A stretch of 64,000 nt of DNA from Providencia sneebia DSM 19967 (GCF_000314895.2 NZ_CM001773.1:1109006-1173005), one strand, 5' to 3'; numbered from the stretch's first letter, positions 15,926 to 27,038 are shown. Translations and numbers: made by a program. Notes: a model not told the origin generated them from the sequence alone.

Positions 15926-16518
15926 ATGAAAATTGAAATTGTGAGTATAAATGATTCAGTAAATGAAAATTCGTCAGAAAGCGATTTCAAAAAAGTATTA
16001 AATAGTGTTAAACATAAAGGTAAATCAAAAAAAAGCTTTAAGGTTAGAACAGTAAAAAATGCAATTAGACAAAAAGATAATAAGAGGAAAAAAAAGGAGG
16101 AAATAGCGTTAATATGGGGGATATCTTCTTTACTGAAATAGAAAGAAGAAGGAGTCGTAGCGATATTAGTTTGATAATGCCAGTAGAGATTGAAAAGATA
16201 AAATCAAAATTAAAAACTAAATTAGCTATAGATGATATTAATCCTCAGGATATTAGTATTTATACTAATTATGTAAATACCATTGATAATACTAATGACA
16301 CAGCTATTTCCACAATAAAAGAAAAGATTAATAAGAAAGATACATTGATGATTCAAACTGAGATGATCAATCAATCTAATATGTTAATGAGTAAAGAATA
16401 TATTACAGTTAAAGCAATGCGCCACTATCAAGTTTATTATAAGGGTAAGCGTTATTACTTTAATATTGATAAGCAAGGTATTCTTAGTGAAAAAGAGGAT
16501 GCAAATGACTGCTCTTGA
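15926..16518 (+). pseudogene. Gene in the sctP position, frameshifted at an A7 run
   Basis: The first frame (15926-16141, 71 residues, very Lys-rich) and the second (from 16114 or earlier, 134 residues) join into one frame of 197 residues if the A run at 16088-16094 has eight A instead of seven. Position between the sctO-like gene and sctS is that of the needle-length ruler SctP (InvJ, Spa32, YscP). The low-complexity basic start and a more ordered C-terminal part (MRHYQVYYKGKRYYFNID) are compatible with that, but I see no decisive motif. Alternatively the second frame is a separate gene starting at ATG 16114 with GGAGG 13 bases before it. The end overlaps sctS by 14 bases. Confidence 0.5.
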
Positions 16519-16738
16519 TGTAACTGCACTATGTTTGAATATTTTGCAGGAAGGTATTTTTATTTTTTCAATTTCATTTGTTTTAACTGGTATTGTTGTT
16601 GGTTTATTACAGACTGTTTTTAGTGTTCAAGACCCCGGTTTACCATTGGTAGCAAAATTAGTTGTATTATTTATTTTGTTAACTCATTCTGGTAAAGATA
16701 TTTATGAGCAATTTCAATCATTATTTAAAGTGTTATAA
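16505..16738 (+). CDS. sctS: SctS, T3SS export apparatus membrane protein
   Basis: The 77-residue protein (SpaQ, Spa9, YscS, FliQ) has two membrane helices with the family pattern: a start like LDVTALCLNILQEG, then VLTGIVVGLLQTVFSVQDPGLPL and a second hydrophobic helix ending in a short tail. I use the ATG at 16505 because the family starts about ten residues before the first helix; the longer frame from 16466 would overlap the previous gene far more. It is shorter than usual (86-88 residues) at the C-terminus. Its place far from sctR and sctT is unusual. Confidence 0.85.
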   Translation: MTALDVTALCLNILQEGIFIFSISFVLTGIVVGLLQTVFSVQDPGLPLVAKLVVLFILLTHSGKDIYEQFQSLFKVL

Positions 16739-16757
16739 TTAATTAAGTGGAGATAAA

Positions 16758-17135
16758 ATGAAAAACTTTAGAAAAATAATTTCTAAAACTTTAATCGATG
16801 AATTAGGCCTTGATGCTGTTATGTTATCAAGATTAGATGGTGATAAGCCCATCTGTATTGAATTACGTGACGGCGCTGAAATCTATATTACTTCTGAAGA
16901 TAATGATTTCCTTATGGTTTTTATTGAGGTAACAATTAAGGATGTCAGGAAAATAAGAATGCAGTCATCTAAGGTTATTGATTTATTTATTGAGGATGAA
17001 GATTTAATGATGAATATCAAAAAAGATAAATTTATAGCTCTATGTTATATTGATAAAAAAATTAAAAATATTGAAAGTAAGCTATTGGATAAATTGGTAT
17101 CCTTAAATACATTTTCAGATATTATTAATAATTAG
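16758..17135 (+). CDS. Class I T3SS chaperone-like protein
   Basis: The 125-residue protein has a good ribosome site (GTGGAG) and the size and fold pattern of class IB chaperones (InvB, Spa15, CesT): an N-terminal helix (ISKTLIDELGL), strands (PICIELRDGAEIYITSEDN, FLMVFIEVTI), then a C-terminal helix. Such proteins bind the N-terminus of effectors and bring them to SctN and the sorting platform. The substrate is unknown. Nearest gene downstream is broken. Confidence 0.5.
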   Translation: MKNFRKIISKTLIDELGLDAVMLSRLDGDKPICIELRDGAEIYITSEDNDFLMVFIEVTIKDVRKIRMQSSKVIDLFIEDEDLMMNIKKDKFIALCYIDKKIKNIESKLLDKLVSLNTFSDIINN

Positions 17136-17173
17136 TTTTCTAGATTAATAACTAATAGTAAAAAGGAGGGGGA

Positions 17174-17548
17174 TTGTTTAGTCCACGTATTTCATCACAA
17201 GAAATAATTATTTAAAATTTAGCTTACAAAGTTTTAAAAAATGATAGAGTAAAAACAAAATATTTAAAAAATGCGATTTTAAAACTAAAGAAAAAGTCAA
17301 ATAATCATTGTGAAAAACAGCAATATAAAAGAATTTTAGTTAATTTGGCTTATGTTAGAGGTAAGTTAATAGATAAAAAATCTGCGGCACTTAATATTAA
17401 AATTGAGTATATTGATGAGATATTAAGTTTGGTATCACCTTCGATGGGGAAAGATGCTAATAGTAAAAATACAATACCGTTTCATGATTTTTTCTCTAAA
17501 ATTGAGTCTAAATTAGATTCTTCTCGGAAGTTTACATATCGGATTTAA
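17174..17548 (+). pseudogene. Small gene interrupted by an in-frame TAA
   Basis: A strong AGGAGGGGG ribosome site (17164-17172) precedes a TTG at 17174. The frame reads 13 codons, meets TAA at 17213-17215, then stays open in the same frame to 17548. The sequence after the stop is coding-like (LAYKVLKNDRVKTKYLKNAI, then AALNIKIEYIDEILSLVSP). Read through, it would give a basic, helical protein of about 124 residues with no family I recognise. A single substitution in the TAA codon would restore it. It is the last gene before the terminator and thus the edge of the island. Confidence 0.45.
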
Positions 17549-17550
17549 AT

Positions 17551-17593
17551 AATAAAGGGAGAGTAAAATGGTTATTTTTACTCTCCCTTTATT
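17551..17593. terminator. Strong bidirectional terminator closing the T3SS island
   Basis: A perfect 18-bp stem (17551-17568 with 17576-17593) with a 7-base loop starts 2 bases after the last island frame, between that frame and the convergent lysE-type gene. A- and T-runs at the stem ends allow it to work in both directions. Confidence 0.95.
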
Positions 17594-17631
17594 CTGATTT
17601 TTTACTATTATAAAATATAATTTATGACTGC

Positions 17632-18246
17632 CTAACCCAGAGCGACGCGGATACCAAAAGCGATTAATACGACGCCAAGGACTTTATCAATATATTTTTG
17701 TATTTTAGAAAGCACTTTTCTAACAGGTGCGCTTTGGATTAAGCAGACAAGTAGTGGCCAATAAATAGCAGCAAGTCCCCAAATAATGAAAGCAACCCAT
17801 AATTTCTCGCCAATAGTAGATTTAACATCAAGCACTTGGGTAAATACGGCTAGGAAAAATAGGGTAGCTTTTGGGTTTAATATGTTACAGAGAAAGCCTT
17901 CCATAAAAGCTTTTTTAAATGTGATTATCTCATGTTTGGTATTATTAAAATCAACTTGATGGCTTTTATGTGGCATCAAACTTTTGATCCCTATCCAGAT
18001 TAAGTAGATAGCACCCAAATATTTTAATATATCGAATAACCAAGGCGTTGTTGTGATAAGTACAGCTATCCCTGCGACACAGTAAGTCATGTGCAGTGCA
18101 ACAGCCATGATAATTCCAAAAGCTGTCATTAAGGCCGCAGAGCGCTGGTAGCGCATTGCATTTTTTATAATCAGGAAGAAATCAGGTCCAGGAGAAATCA
18201 TTCCTAATATTGCTATTATTGCTATAAATATCGACGTTTCGTACAT
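17632..18246 (-). CDS. LysE/RhtB-family amino acid exporter
   Basis: The 204-residue inner-membrane protein has about six hydrophobic segments and the family signature ISPGPDFFLI (residues 17-26), then a second block (GFLCNILNPKATLFFLAVF) in the middle. RhtB/LysE proteins export homoserine, threonine, lysine or related compounds; the substrate cannot be read from the sequence. It stands alone and is convergent with the T3SS island. Its base composition looks like core DNA rather than the island. Confidence 0.85.
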   Translation of the reverse strand: MYETSIFIAIIAILGMISPGPDFFLIIKNAMRYQRSAALMTAFGIIMAVALHMTYCVAGIAVLITTTPWLFDILKYLGAIYLIWIGIKSLMPHKSHQVDFNNTKHEIITFKKAFMEGFLCNILNPKATLFFLAVFTQVLDVKSTIGEKLWVAFIIWGLAAIYWPLLVCLIQSAPVRKVLSKIQKYIDKVLGVVLIAFGIRVALG

Positions 18247-18418
18247 TGGTTATCTCTATATTGCAGATTCGTTTTTTAATATAAGTTTTAGTCGAATAAA
18301 TCACAGTTTGAGTATAAGTTAATTATAACTTTTTCAGAAAGATTAAATTTAGTCGACGAAACATTTCTCTTTACGTATAGTTAGAACAATTTTTATATTT
18401 AGCCTATAAGGTGACTAG

Positions 18419-18916
18419 ATGAATATTAGTTTAATCGCAGCGATGGCGATTGATCAGGTGATCGGCATGGAAAAAGCGATGCCTTGGCATTTACCTGGCG
18501 ATCTTGCATGGTTTAAACGCAATACACTCAATAAAGCAGTAATTATGGGGCGAATAACTTATGAATCAATCGGTCATCCGCTACCACAAAGAGTTAATAT
18601 TGTCTTAAGTAGTAAGCCAGGTACAGATAATAATGTTATTTGGGTTTCTTCAATTGAAGAAGCTTTAGCAGCGGCAAAAGAAGCGACAGTTGATAATGAT
18701 GAAGTTATTATCATGGGTGGTGGAAAGGTATATCAACAATTCTTACCTTTGGCTAATAAGCTGTATTTAACGCATGTTGATGCAGAAATTATCGGCGATA
18801 CTCATTTTCCGGTTTATGAGCCTGATGAATGGGATTCAGTATTTACTGAATATCATGAAGAAGATGAAAATAATTCGCACAGTTATTGCTTTGAAATTTT
18901 AAATAAAAGAATTTAA
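18419..18916 (+). CDS. folA: Dihydrofolate reductase
   Basis: The 165-residue enzyme reduces dihydrofolate to tetrahydrofolate with NADPH and is the trimethoprim target. Seen: N-terminal [13 protein letters not shown], the catalytic Asp28 in [13 protein letters not shown] (Asp27 in E. coli), the NADPH-binding GRITYESIG (44-52) and IMGGGKVY (98-105). Length is slightly above the E. coli 159. The start ATG follows AAGGTGACTAG. It ends at a hairpin terminator. In E. coli folA is also beside apaH. Confidence 0.97.
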   Translation: MNISLIAAMAIDQVIGMEKAMPWHLPGDLAWFKRNTLNKAVIMGRITYESIGHPLPQRVNIVLSSKPGTDNNVIWVSSIEEALAAAKEATVDNDEVIIMGGGKVYQQFLPLANKLYLTHVDAEIIGDTHFPVYEPDEWDSVFTEYHEEDENNSHSYCFEILNKRI

Positions 18917-18927
18917 TTTAAATAAAG

Positions 18928-18949
18928 AACGGAGCTAAAATGCTCCGTT
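18928..18949 (+). terminator. folA terminator
   Basis: An 8-bp stem (AACGGAGC / GCTCCGTT) with a 6-base loop, followed by TTATTTTT, starts 12 bases after the folA stop. Confidence 0.9.
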
Positions 18950-19029
18950 TTATTTTTAAATTTGCTTATTTTATATAAATATTTATTAATAAAATTAATG
19001 TTTTTGTATTGTTGAAGATTAATAATATA

Positions 19030-19857
19030 TTAATCTTTATTACGTTTTAATTGTGATTTTTGGCGATAATACTGTTTTTCTTCCCAATGAAATAATGTTA
19101 AGTTTCCTCCCCAGCAACAACCCGTATCTAAACCATATACATTTTCTGGCGTATGTTTACCCTCTAGTGAAGCCCAATGGCCAAAGAATATTGAATATTC
19201 TTGGGGTAATTTTGTCAGTAAAGAAAACCACGGTTTTAGTGGGGAAGGTGCCTTTGATGGGCTTTCTTTGCAAAGCATGTCTAATTGCCCATGGGGAAAG
19301 CAGTAGCGCATCCGCGTTAATGCATTGGTGCTAAAACGCAATCGAGGTAATCCCATTAAACTTTCAGACCAGTTGTTAGGCATATCGCCATACATTGCAT
19401 CAATGAATAGTGGGTAAGCATCACTCGATAGAACTGATTCAACTTCTCGCGCGCACATACGGGCAGTATCAAGATCCCATTGTGGGGTAATACCTGCATG
19501 CGCCATGATAATTTTCTTATCTTCATCAACTTGAAGTAGTGGTTGTTTACGCAGCCAGTTAATTAGCTCATCTGCATCTGGCGCATTAAGTAATTCATCA
19601 AGATGATCTTTAGGCTTATTACGGCTGATTTTGCAATAGATGCCTAGAAGATGCAGGTCATGATTACCTAAAACTATTTTTGCTGCTGAGCCAAGGCTTT
19701 TTACATAACGAAGCACTTGAAGTGAATCAGGGCCTCGGGCAACTAGGTCGCCCGTAAGCCAAAGAGTATCTTTTTGAGGATCAAAATTAACTTGTTCTAG
19801 TAATGCTCGTAGTTCGTGATAACAGCCATGAACATCACCAATTAGGTATGTAGACAT
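19030..19857 (-). CDS. apaH: Diadenosine tetraphosphatase
   Basis: The 275-residue enzyme splits Ap4A into two ADP and removes Np4 caps from RNA. It is a metallophosphatase: GDVHG (residues 7-11), [10 protein letters not shown] (36-45), GNHDLHLL (64-71) and a later AHAGI supply the metal ligands. It ends the conserved operon lptD-surA-pdxA-rsmA-apaG-apaH, starting 2 bases after apaG. Confidence 0.97.
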   Translation of the reverse strand: MSTYLIGDVHGCYHELRALLEQVNFDPQKDTLWLTGDLVARGPDSLQVLRYVKSLGSAAKIVLGNHDLHLLGIYCKISRNKPKDHLDELLNAPDADELINWLRKQPLLQVDEDKKIIMAHAGITPQWDLDTARMCAREVESVLSSDAYPLFIDAMYGDMPNNWSESLMGLPRLRFSTNALTRMRYCFPHGQLDMLCKESPSKAPSPLKPWFSLLTKLPQEYSIFFGHWASLEGKHTPENVYGLDTGCCWGGNLTLFHWEEKQYYRQKSQLKRNKD

Positions 19858-19859
19858 AA

Positions 19860-20237
19860 TTAATTAATCAAAGTTGGTATAGCAAGGCGAAATGCTGGGA
19901 TATCAACATGAAAACTATCCCCCAAATCACTCAACATGACATAATAGCCTTCCATTGTGCCCATTGGCGTTTCAAGTATTGCGCCACTGGTATAACGGTA
20001 AGTTTTTCCGGGTAAAATAACGGGTTGTTCACCAACAACACCTTCACCTTGGACTTCTGTTTTATGGCCATCACTATTCGTAATAAGCCAATAACGGCTT
20101 ATTAATTGAATTGGGGTACGACCAACATTACGGATTGATATGGTGTAAGCAAAAACGTATCTACCGATTTCGGGTTGAGATTGGCTTTCTATATAGACAC
20201 TCTGAACTTGGATGCTTGTATTGGGTTCATTAAGCAT
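19860..20237 (-). CDS. apaG: ApaG domain protein
   Basis: The 125-residue protein belongs to the ApaG (DUF525) family, a small beta-sandwich with the motifs [23 protein letters not shown] and [17 protein letters not shown]. Its molecular role is not settled; loss affects Co2+ resistance in Salmonella. It sits between rsmA and apaH as in other enterobacteria. A good AGGAGG ribosome site precedes the ATG. Confidence 0.95.
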   Translation of the reverse strand: MLNEPNTSIQVQSVYIESQSQPEIGRYVFAYTISIRNVGRTPIQLISRYWLITNSDGHKTEVQGEGVVGEQPVILPGKTYRYTSGAILETPMGTMEGYYVMLSDLGDSFHVDIPAFRLAIPTLIN

Positions 20238-20373
20238 AGTGCCTCCTTTTTAGTTGGCTCATACTCATCATCCTTTAAATTGCATGAAGCTATGGTTGCG
20301 ACCTAATGTAGGTTAAAACTTTAACTAAGATAACGCTATAGGTCGCTTATATGCAACTTAAAGTGTTCGATAT

Positions 20374-21183
20374 TTATTCAGATAAGTTGGATAGATAGTT
20401 CGCCATCTTACAATAAGCATCAACCGAGATATTTTCAGCGCGTGTTCCGGGATCAATACCAAGCTCTACCAATTGTTCAACACTGAATAAATCACCGAGG
20501 CTATTACGGATAGTTTTACGGCGTTGGTTAAAGGCTTGAGTTGTAATACGGCTTAAGATTTTAATATCTTTCAGCGGGTATGGATTTTCTTTATGGGGGA
20601 TCAAGCGGACAACGGCTGAATCAACTTTTGGCGGTGGAGCAAAAGCTGTTGGTGGAACTTCTAGCACAGGTACAACTTGGCAATAATATTGTGCCATGAC
20701 AGTTAAGCGACCATAAGCTTTACTTCCTGGGCCTGCGACTAAACGGTTGACGACTTCTTTTTGCAACATGAAGTTCATATCAGCAATGGAATTCGTAAAG
20801 GTGAACAAGTGAAACATCAGCGGCGTAGAAATATTATAAGGTAAATTGCCAAATACACGTAAAGGCTGACCTGCTTGTTCTGCTAATTTGCTAAAATCCA
20901 CAGTCATGGCATCTTGCTGAATGATAGTGAGTTTATCTTTTAGCTGTGGATGAACGTGCAAGCGTGCGGCAAGATCGCGGTCAAGTTCAATAACCGTCAT
21001 TTTATCCATTCTGCTGCCGACAGGCTCTGTCAGTGCGCCAAGCCCTGGGCCAATCTCTACAATGGCTTGACCTGGCTGTGGGTGCATTGCATCAACAATG
21101 CTATCAATAATAAATTGGTCAGTTAAAAAGTTCTGCCCGAAACGTTTACGGGCAAGATGCCCTTGATGAACTCGATTATTCAT
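20374..21183 (-). CDS. rsmA: 16S rRNA dimethyladenosine transferase
   Basis: The 269-residue enzyme (KsgA) dimethylates A1518 and A1519 of 16S rRNA late in 30S assembly. Seen: the basic RKRFGQNFL start, the SAM-binding [11 protein letters not shown] (42-52), and the catalytic NLPYNIS (113-119). The start codon overlaps the pdxA stop, so the two are coupled. Complete and of usual length. Confidence 0.97.
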   Translation of the reverse strand: MNNRVHQGHLARKRFGQNFLTDQFIIDSIVDAMHPQPGQAIVEIGPGLGALTEPVGSRMDKMTVIELDRDLAARLHVHPQLKDKLTIIQQDAMTVDFSKLAEQAGQPLRVFGNLPYNISTPLMFHLFTFTNSIADMNFMLQKEVVNRLVAGPGSKAYGRLTVMAQYYCQVVPVLEVPPTAFAPPPKVDSAVVRLIPHKENPYPLKDIKILSRITTQAFNQRRKTIRNSLGDLFSVEQLVELGIDPGTRAENISVDAYCKMANYLSNLSE

Positions 21184-22175
21184 GAATTTTTATATGTCAT
21201 TTGGATAGCTAATTTTAATGCGGTAATAAAACTACCCGCATCAGCATGACCCGTTCCTGCTAGATCTAGCGCAGTGCCATGATCAACAGATGTACGGATG
21301 AAAGGTAGGCCAAGCGTAATGTTTACAGCTCTACCGAAACCTTGGTATTTTAATACAGGCAGGCCTTGATCATGGTACATGGCAAGCACTGCATCTGCAT
21401 TATCTAGATATTTAGGTTGAAATAAAGTATCGGCAGGTAACGGACCAATCAAATTTATACCCTGTGCTCTTAGTTTATTAAGTGCAGGTATCATTGTTTC
21501 TATTTCTTCCATTCCCATATGCCCGCCTTCGCCAGCATGAGGGTTTAGTCCACAAACATAAATATTCGGTACTTCAATACCAAATTTAGTTTGTAAGTCA
21601 TGATGTAAAATCGTAATCACTTCCTGCAAACTTTGCTGAGTAATTACCGAGGAAACATCTTTTAAAGGCAGATGAGTGGTCGCTAAAGCGACTCGCAGCT
21701 CTTCTGTCGCCAGCATCATAACAACACGGTTACAAAGGCTTCTATCTGCAAAAAACTCGGTATGCCCACTAAAGGGAATTCCTGCATCATTGATAACACC
21801 TTTATGTACAGGCCCTGTAACGATTGCGGAAAACTCACCGTTTAAGCATCCATCACAAGCTCTGGCTAGCGTATTAATAACATATTGACCATTAGCAACG
21901 TTTAATTGCCCAGCTTCAGCAGGTGCATTTAATGGGATAGGCAGGATGGATAAACTTCCCGGCTCTTGCCCATCATGGTGGCTATTTGGTGTATAGTCTT
22001 TGAGCGTCAAAGGTAGGTTGAGCTGCTTTGCTCGTAAGCGAAGTAATTCGGGATCTGCACAGGCAACAAGCTCAACAGGCCAAAAATCTTGAGCAAGTTG
22101 GATCAGTAAATCTGGACCTACCCCGGCAGGTTCGCCGGGGGTGATCACAATGGGTCTATTGAGATTTTTCGACAT
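21180..22175 (-). CDS. pdxA: 4-hydroxythreonine-4-phosphate dehydrogenase
   Basis: The 331-residue enzyme oxidises 4-phosphohydroxy-L-threonine in pyridoxal 5'-phosphate synthesis. Seen: [15 protein letters not shown] near the start, [23 protein letters not shown] and AMYHDQGLP, which hold the metal and substrate ligands. I start at the ATG at 22175 ([14 protein letters not shown]); the open frame is 49 codons longer but that part is antisense-like and runs into surA. This start overlaps the end of surA by 20 bases. Confidence 0.95.
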   Translation of the reverse strand: MSKNLNRPIVITPGEPAGVGPDLLIQLAQDFWPVELVACADPELLRLRAKQLNLPLTLKDYTPNSHHDGQEPGSLSILPIPLNAPAEAGQLNVANGQYVINTLARACDGCLNGEFSAIVTGPVHKGVINDAGIPFSGHTEFFADRSLCNRVVMMLATEELRVALATTHLPLKDVSSVITQQSLQEVITILHHDLQTKFGIEVPNIYVCGLNPHAGEGGHMGMEEIETMIPALNKLRAQGINLIGPLPADTLFQPKYLDNADAVLAMYHDQGLPVLKYQGFGRAVNITLGLPFIRTSVDHGTALDLAGTGHADAGSFITALKLAIQMTYKNS

Positions 22176-23475
22176 TAGATGAATTGTCTCGTTCGTCGAC
22201 GATATTAACATAAGCTTCAGCACGCTGTTCTTGTTGCCAACTTTGGGCTTCTTCATTGAATTTACGGTTGAACAGCAAGCGATAAGCTTGATCTTTTTGC
22301 GCCGCATCTGTTTTATCAACATTGCGGGTATCTTCTAATTGAATTAAGTGCCAGCCAAAGTTAGAAGGAACAGGTTGGCTCATTTCACCTTTGTTCAGTT
22401 TCATCAAAGCATCACGGAAAGCTGGGTCATAAACATCCGGCATATTCCAGCCTAATTCACCACCTTTTAATGCACTTCCCGGATCTTCAGAAAATTCTTT
22501 AGCTGCATCTTCAAAGGTCATTTTGCCGCTACGAATATCTTGAGAGATTTGATTTAGCTTTTGACGAGCTTGTTGATCATCCATAATTGGCGAGGATTTT
22601 AGCAAGATATGGCGTGCTTTTACCTCAGTGACAGAGATGGTTTTATTTGCCGTGTCAATATCATTAACTTTTAGAATATGATAGCCAACACCTGAACGAA
22701 TTGGCCCAACAATATCCTCTTTTTTGGCATTTTTAATTTGTTCAGCGAAAACAACGGGTAGCTCTTGTAAACGGGACCAACCCATATTACCGCCTTTCAA
22801 TGCTTGTGGATCAGCTGAATAAGCAATGGCTAGTTTACCGAAGTTAGTTCCTTTTTGCAGCTCATCCATAATTTTAGCAACAATAGCATCAGCTTGATGC
22901 AGTTGCTCTTGAGTTGGATTCTCTGGTAATGGGATCAAAATATGGCTTAAATTAACATTTGCCTCATAGTCAGCTTGGCTGCTGATTTGCTTGGCTAGTG
23001 ATTCAACTTCTTGCGGTAAAATGGTTATACGACGTCTAACTTCATTATTACGCACTTCAGCAAGTAGCATCTCCTTACGGATTTCACCACGGTATTTTGC
23101 CATATCAATGCCATCAGCTGTTAGGCGAGATTGCATTTGCTGTAATGTTAAGCCATTTTGACGGGCAATATCAGTAATGGTCGCATTAACCGCCTCTTCT
23201 GGAATACTAATTTGCATCTGGCTTGCCATTTGCAGCATGATGTTATCAGTAATTAAACGCTCAAGGATCTGATGGCGAAGTGTTTGGTCATCAGGAACTT
23301 GCTGGCCTGCATTGCGAGCGTTCATTTTTACTGTATTCAGCATGTTCTGGACGTCACTTTCCAGTACGACTCCGTTATTCACGATAGCAGCAACTTTATC
23401 TATTTGCTGTGGCGCAGCTAATGCTGTCGAGCTTGCGAACATCAGTCCTAAAATAAGCGTTTTCCAATTCTTCAT
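22156..23475 (-). CDS. surA: Periplasmic chaperone and peptidyl-prolyl isomerase SurA
   Basis: The 439-residue protein has a signal peptide (residues 1-20), the chaperone N-domain, two parvulin domains (about 171-272 and 281-382, the latter with [20 protein letters not shown]) and the C-terminal helix. SurA escorts outer-membrane proteins, LptD among them, across the periplasm. It lies directly after lptD, 197 bp away. All domains are complete. Confidence 0.97.
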   Translation of the reverse strand: MKNWKTLILGLMFASSTALAAPQQIDKVAAIVNNGVVLESDVQNMLNTVKMNARNAGQQVPDDQTLRHQILERLITDNIMLQMASQMQISIPEEAVNATITDIARQNGLTLQQMQSRLTADGIDMAKYRGEIRKEMLLAEVRNNEVRRRITILPQEVESLAKQISSQADYEANVNLSHILIPLPENPTQEQLHQADAIVAKIMDELQKGTNFGKLAIAYSADPQALKGGNMGWSRLQELPVVFAEQIKNAKKEDIVGPIRSGVGYHILKVNDIDTANKTISVTEVKARHILLKSSPIMDDQQARQKLNQISQDIRSGKMTFEDAAKEFSEDPGSALKGGELGWNMPDVYDPAFRDALMKLNKGEMSQPVPSNFGWHLIQLEDTRNVDKTDAAQKDQAYRLLFNRKFNEEAQSWQQEQRAEAYVNIVDERDNSSNVEKSQ

Positions 23476-23672
23476 AACGATCCTATCAATTGATTTAAAT
23501 CCTGCTAAGCAGGTTAATCGTGTTTATAATCATCTGATTCAGTAGTAACGTAAAATTACTCAGCACTTTACATACTGGATCATCTGCTTTATCAATGTAT
23601 TTAATGAGCTTTATCTCATTGATATTACTAGCTGTTCAATAATAGATAATACTCATCATTTGTCTTTAATTA

Positions 23673-26036
23673 TCAGAAAGCGCGTTGATAAGGAATGATA
23701 CCTCTATTCAGCATTTCCTGACTACCTAAACTATGATTGTTATTTAGGCCTCTAAGTTCCACATTGAATGACCATTTATTATCATATTCGCTGCTAAACT
23801 TATCTGTTTGCCAGCCCACAATCTTACGCTCATAACCGACGTTAAATGCCCAGCAACAGGTATTATACTGTAATCCCAGTAATTGGCTGGCAGATTGTTG
23901 TTGTTTTGTATCGTAATAATAAGAGCCAACAAAGCCCCAGCGCTCATTTAATGGCCAACTGAGTACAGCACCAACTTGTGATATTCCACGTTGATATTCA
24001 GGCAATGTATAGGTTTGATCATTGGTATCATTTCGTTGGAAAGTGGCTTGAATATAATCACGATCCACAAAACGGTAGTTCAACTGTAGCAAACGATCAG
24101 AATCAATGCGATATTCCGTGATCGCATTTCCCATGGTGACATTACCTAGACGTTTATCATACTGTAATCCACCACGGATCCCCCACTTATCATTGATGCG
24201 CCAATATGAATCTGTTGCCCACAATAGTGAACCAGTATTACTTTTATCATCAATTTGAAGGGTGGAGTTACCAGAACGAGGACGTTCTAAGTAGTAGATT
24301 TGTCCAACAGAAAAATTAAAACGCTCATTGAGCATTTCATCATAAATACGCGTTGTTACACCGGTTGTGACTTGGTTTGCAGATGCAATTCGGTCAAGTC
24401 CACTATAAATGCGATCACGGAATAATCCATCATAGTTAGATTGTAGCAATGCTGAGTCATAGTTATTGATATTGTCTTGATCTTTATACGGAATATATAA
24501 ATATTTAACTCGCGGTTCTAAAGTTTGGACATAATCACTACCTTCAAAAAGATTTCGCTCGAAAACAACTTTTGCATCACTGCTAATCATTGGAAGAACC
24601 CGAGTAACATTCTTCTCTAAGGTAGCATTTTGATTTGTATTCGGAATATCTTGGTCATAATGTGTTGCGAGCAATTTGAAACTGTTGTTCATATTTGCCC
24701 AGCCATTAGATAAAGGTAGACTGACTTCAGGCTCTATATGTAAGCGTGTTGCATCAGGATTATTCTTTCCTACACTGGTAAAGCGTGCAGCTTGCGCATA
24801 AGTATGTAAGTCGAATGAACCCAAGTTATTTTTGTAGTAATTAAAATCTAGTTGAGGTTCCGCTTTATAGGCACGCTTATTTGGTGAATCGACAAAAATT
24901 TGGAATTGTTTATGTGAAAGCTTGGCATTCCAATTCTCAGCTGCATAGCTTGTACTAAATTTTTGAGTTGCATAGCCGTCCGTTGTATTACCGTATTGGG
25001 AACTAAAATCAGTAAAATATTGGGGATCACTGACTTTGGTATAATCAGCATCGATGCTCCAATTTTGTGTCAAAGCCCCTGAATGGCGCCAGTAAAATAG
25101 CCAGCGGTCATCACTATCTCGAGCATCACGCTTATTACTTTTTTTATCTTTAATGTAAGCCCGATCGTGATTAATAAAATCGAAAGCAACCGTACCAGTC
25201 CCTGGTGTTGTTAAATAACGGAATTCATTATTTAATTTTACGCCACGGTGGGTCATAAATTGTGGTGTAATGGTTGCATCATAGTTAGGTGCAATATTCC
25301 AATAATAGGGCAAAGAGAACTCTAAACCATCATTGGTTGAGTAGCTACCTGTTGGAATTAAAAGACCTGATCGGCGTTTATCCCCAATCGGTAGTTGCAT
25401 GTATGGGCTATAGAAAACAGGCACTTTTCCAAGACGGAAGTGCGCATGCCAAATTTCAGCAACTTGTTCTTCTCTGTCAATGATGACTTCAGAACCAGAA
25501 ACACTCCAACTATCATTTCCTGGGAGACAAGTGGTAAAAGTCCCGTTTTCCATAATGGAATAACGGTTTTCGTCACGCATCTTCATTTTTTTGGCATCAC
25601 CGCGCCCTTGACGACCAACCATCATATAGTTGCCATCATTAACGTCAGTATCTTGGGTGTTTAAATTAGACCAAGCTGATGGACCTTTTAGAATAATTCG
25701 TGGGTCGTCATAGTGGACATTGCCCGTCGCAGTCACTTCACGTACAGGATTTACCTCACCTGATTGTGTTAGTTTAACGTTATCAGCCGTTAAAGTCTGA
25801 TTACCTTGCTGAATATCGACATCTCCACTGTATTCAACGAAGTTTGGGTATTCACCTTGTATATTTTCAGCACTAATATAAATAGGTAAGTCTTTTGGTT
25901 CTCCCTGAACAAGTGGTTTATCATATACAGGGACGCCCAGCATACATTGTGCTGCTAAGTCAGCATGTGCTTGCTGACTATAAATTGCTGCCCAAATCAT
26001 GGTAGCAAGTAGTGTTGGATAACTTTTATTCATCAT
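23673..26036 (-). CDS. lptD: LPS assembly outer-membrane protein LptD
   Basis: The 787-residue beta-barrel protein inserts lipopolysaccharide into the outer leaflet together with LptE. It has a signal peptide ending near residue 25, an N-terminal OstA/LptA-like domain and a large barrel. The four cysteines that form the two essential long-range disulfides are present: Cys31, Cys170 and the pair Cys727-Cys728. Two ATG codons stand in tandem at the start; either could be used. It is divergent from djlA as in E. coli. Confidence 0.97.
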   Translation of the reverse strand: MMNKSYPTLLATMIWAAIYSQQAHADLAAQCMLGVPVYDKPLVQGEPKDLPIYISAENIQGEYPNFVEYSGDVDIQQGNQTLTADNVKLTQSGEVNPVREVTATGNVHYDDPRIILKGPSAWSNLNTQDTDVNDGNYMMVGRQGRGDAKKMKMRDENRYSIMENGTFTTCLPGNDSWSVSGSEVIIDREEQVAEIWHAHFRLGKVPVFYSPYMQLPIGDKRRSGLLIPTGSYSTNDGLEFSLPYYWNIAPNYDATITPQFMTHRGVKLNNEFRYLTTPGTGTVAFDFINHDRAYIKDKKSNKRDARDSDDRWLFYWRHSGALTQNWSIDADYTKVSDPQYFTDFSSQYGNTTDGYATQKFSTSYAAENWNAKLSHKQFQIFVDSPNKRAYKAEPQLDFNYYKNNLGSFDLHTYAQAARFTSVGKNNPDATRLHIEPEVSLPLSNGWANMNNSFKLLATHYDQDIPNTNQNATLEKNVTRVLPMISSDAKVVFERNLFEGSDYVQTLEPRVKYLYIPYKDQDNINNYDSALLQSNYDGLFRDRIYSGLDRIASANQVTTGVTTRIYDEMLNERFNFSVGQIYYLERPRSGNSTLQIDDKSNTGSLLWATDSYWRINDKWGIRGGLQYDKRLGNVTMGNAITEYRIDSDRLLQLNYRFVDRDYIQATFQRNDTNDQTYTLPEYQRGISQVGAVLSWPLNERWGFVGSYYYDTKQQQSASQLLGLQYNTCCWAFNVGYERKIVGWQTDKFSSEYDNKWSFNVELRGLNNNHSLGSQEMLNRGIIPYQRAF

Positions 26037-26214
26037 TAAATATGCGGTTCCGTCGTAATTGGCATAGCCGGCAAACGCTCAAAGACTAACTTAGCAAACC
26101 ACATTGCGCCAGTATAATGTAAGAAACTTTACGCGGTTGTAGTTATGCACCGAGCCGAATGGGTAGTATGATAATGCAAAATTGCATTCTGAGCATTGAA
26201 GAATTGAGGGATAT

Positions 26215-27033
26215 ATGCACTACTGGGGTAAAATTATTGGTGTTTTACTTGCCATTATGTCGGGTTTGGGGTTTTGGGGGGCTCTTGTTGGCTTAATTAT
26301 AGGCCATTGGTTTGATAAAGCGGCCGCTCAACGTAAATCTACGAGTGGAATGAGTCAGCGAGATCGGCAGGCGATTTTTTTCGCGAGCACCTTTCAGATA
26401 TTAGGGCACTTAACCAAATCGAAAGGGCGTGTAACTGAAACGGATATCCAATTAGCGTCTAATTTAATGGATAGAATGCAATTACATGGTGAAACGCGTA
26501 AGGCTGCTCAACAAGCTTTTAGAGAAGGGAAAGAGCCTGATTTTCCGCTAAGGGATGTTCTTAAGCATTTACGCCTTGCCTGTTATGGCCGTTTTGATTT
26601 AATTCAGATGTTTCTGGAAATTCAATTACAAGCTGCATTTGCGGATGGCGAACTGCACCCTAATGAGCGAAAAGTCCTCTTTATTATTGCAGAAGAGCTT
26701 GGTATCTCGAAAATTCAGTTTGAGAAATTTCTAAGCATGATCCAAGGTAGCCAGCGTTTTGACCAAGGTTATTCGCAACAGCAACAATCAGGTGGGTATT
26801 ATCAGCCATCACAAGGACCAACCTTAGAAGATGCTTGTCAGGTTCTTGGTGTCTCAATAAATGATGATCCAACTACCATTAAAAGAGCTTATCGCAAATT
26901 AATGAGTGAAAATCATCCTGACAAACTGATAGCTAAAGGGTTGCCACCTGAAATGATGGAAATTGCGAAGCAAAAAGCCCAGTCTATTCAAGCGGCTTAT
27001 GAGCTAATCAAGAAAGAACGTGGTTTTAAATAG
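26215..27033 (+). CDS. djlA: Membrane-anchored DnaJ-like co-chaperone DjlA
   Basis: The 272-residue protein has an N-terminal membrane helix (about 6-31) with Gly-rich packing, a TerB-like central domain, a Gln-rich linker (188-200) and a C-terminal J domain with the HPD motif at 234-236, which stimulates DnaK. In E. coli it affects the Rcs envelope stress response. Complete and of usual length. Confidence 0.95.
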   Translation: MHYWGKIIGVLLAIMSGLGFWGALVGLIIGHWFDKAAAQRKSTSGMSQRDRQAIFFASTFQILGHLTKSKGRVTETDIQLASNLMDRMQLHGETRKAAQQAFREGKEPDFPLRDVLKHLRLACYGRFDLIQMFLEIQLQAAFADGELHPNERKVLFIIAEELGISKIQFEKFLSMIQGSQRFDQGYSQQQQSGGYYQPSQGPTLEDACQVLGVSINDDPTTIKRAYRKLMSENHPDKLIAKGLPPEMMEIAKQKAQSIQAAYELIKKERGFK

Positions 27034-27038
27034 CAGAT

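Noticed and set aside
3078..17215. TAA read as a sense codon in the island
   Set aside because: Many intact genes of the island and the core end in TAA at the expected place, so recoding is not credible; the two internal TAA codons are better read as mutations.
22176..22322. 49-codon N-terminal extension of pdxA
   Set aside because: It overlaps surA, has no ribosome site and is not part of the family; the ATG at 22175 is the expected start.
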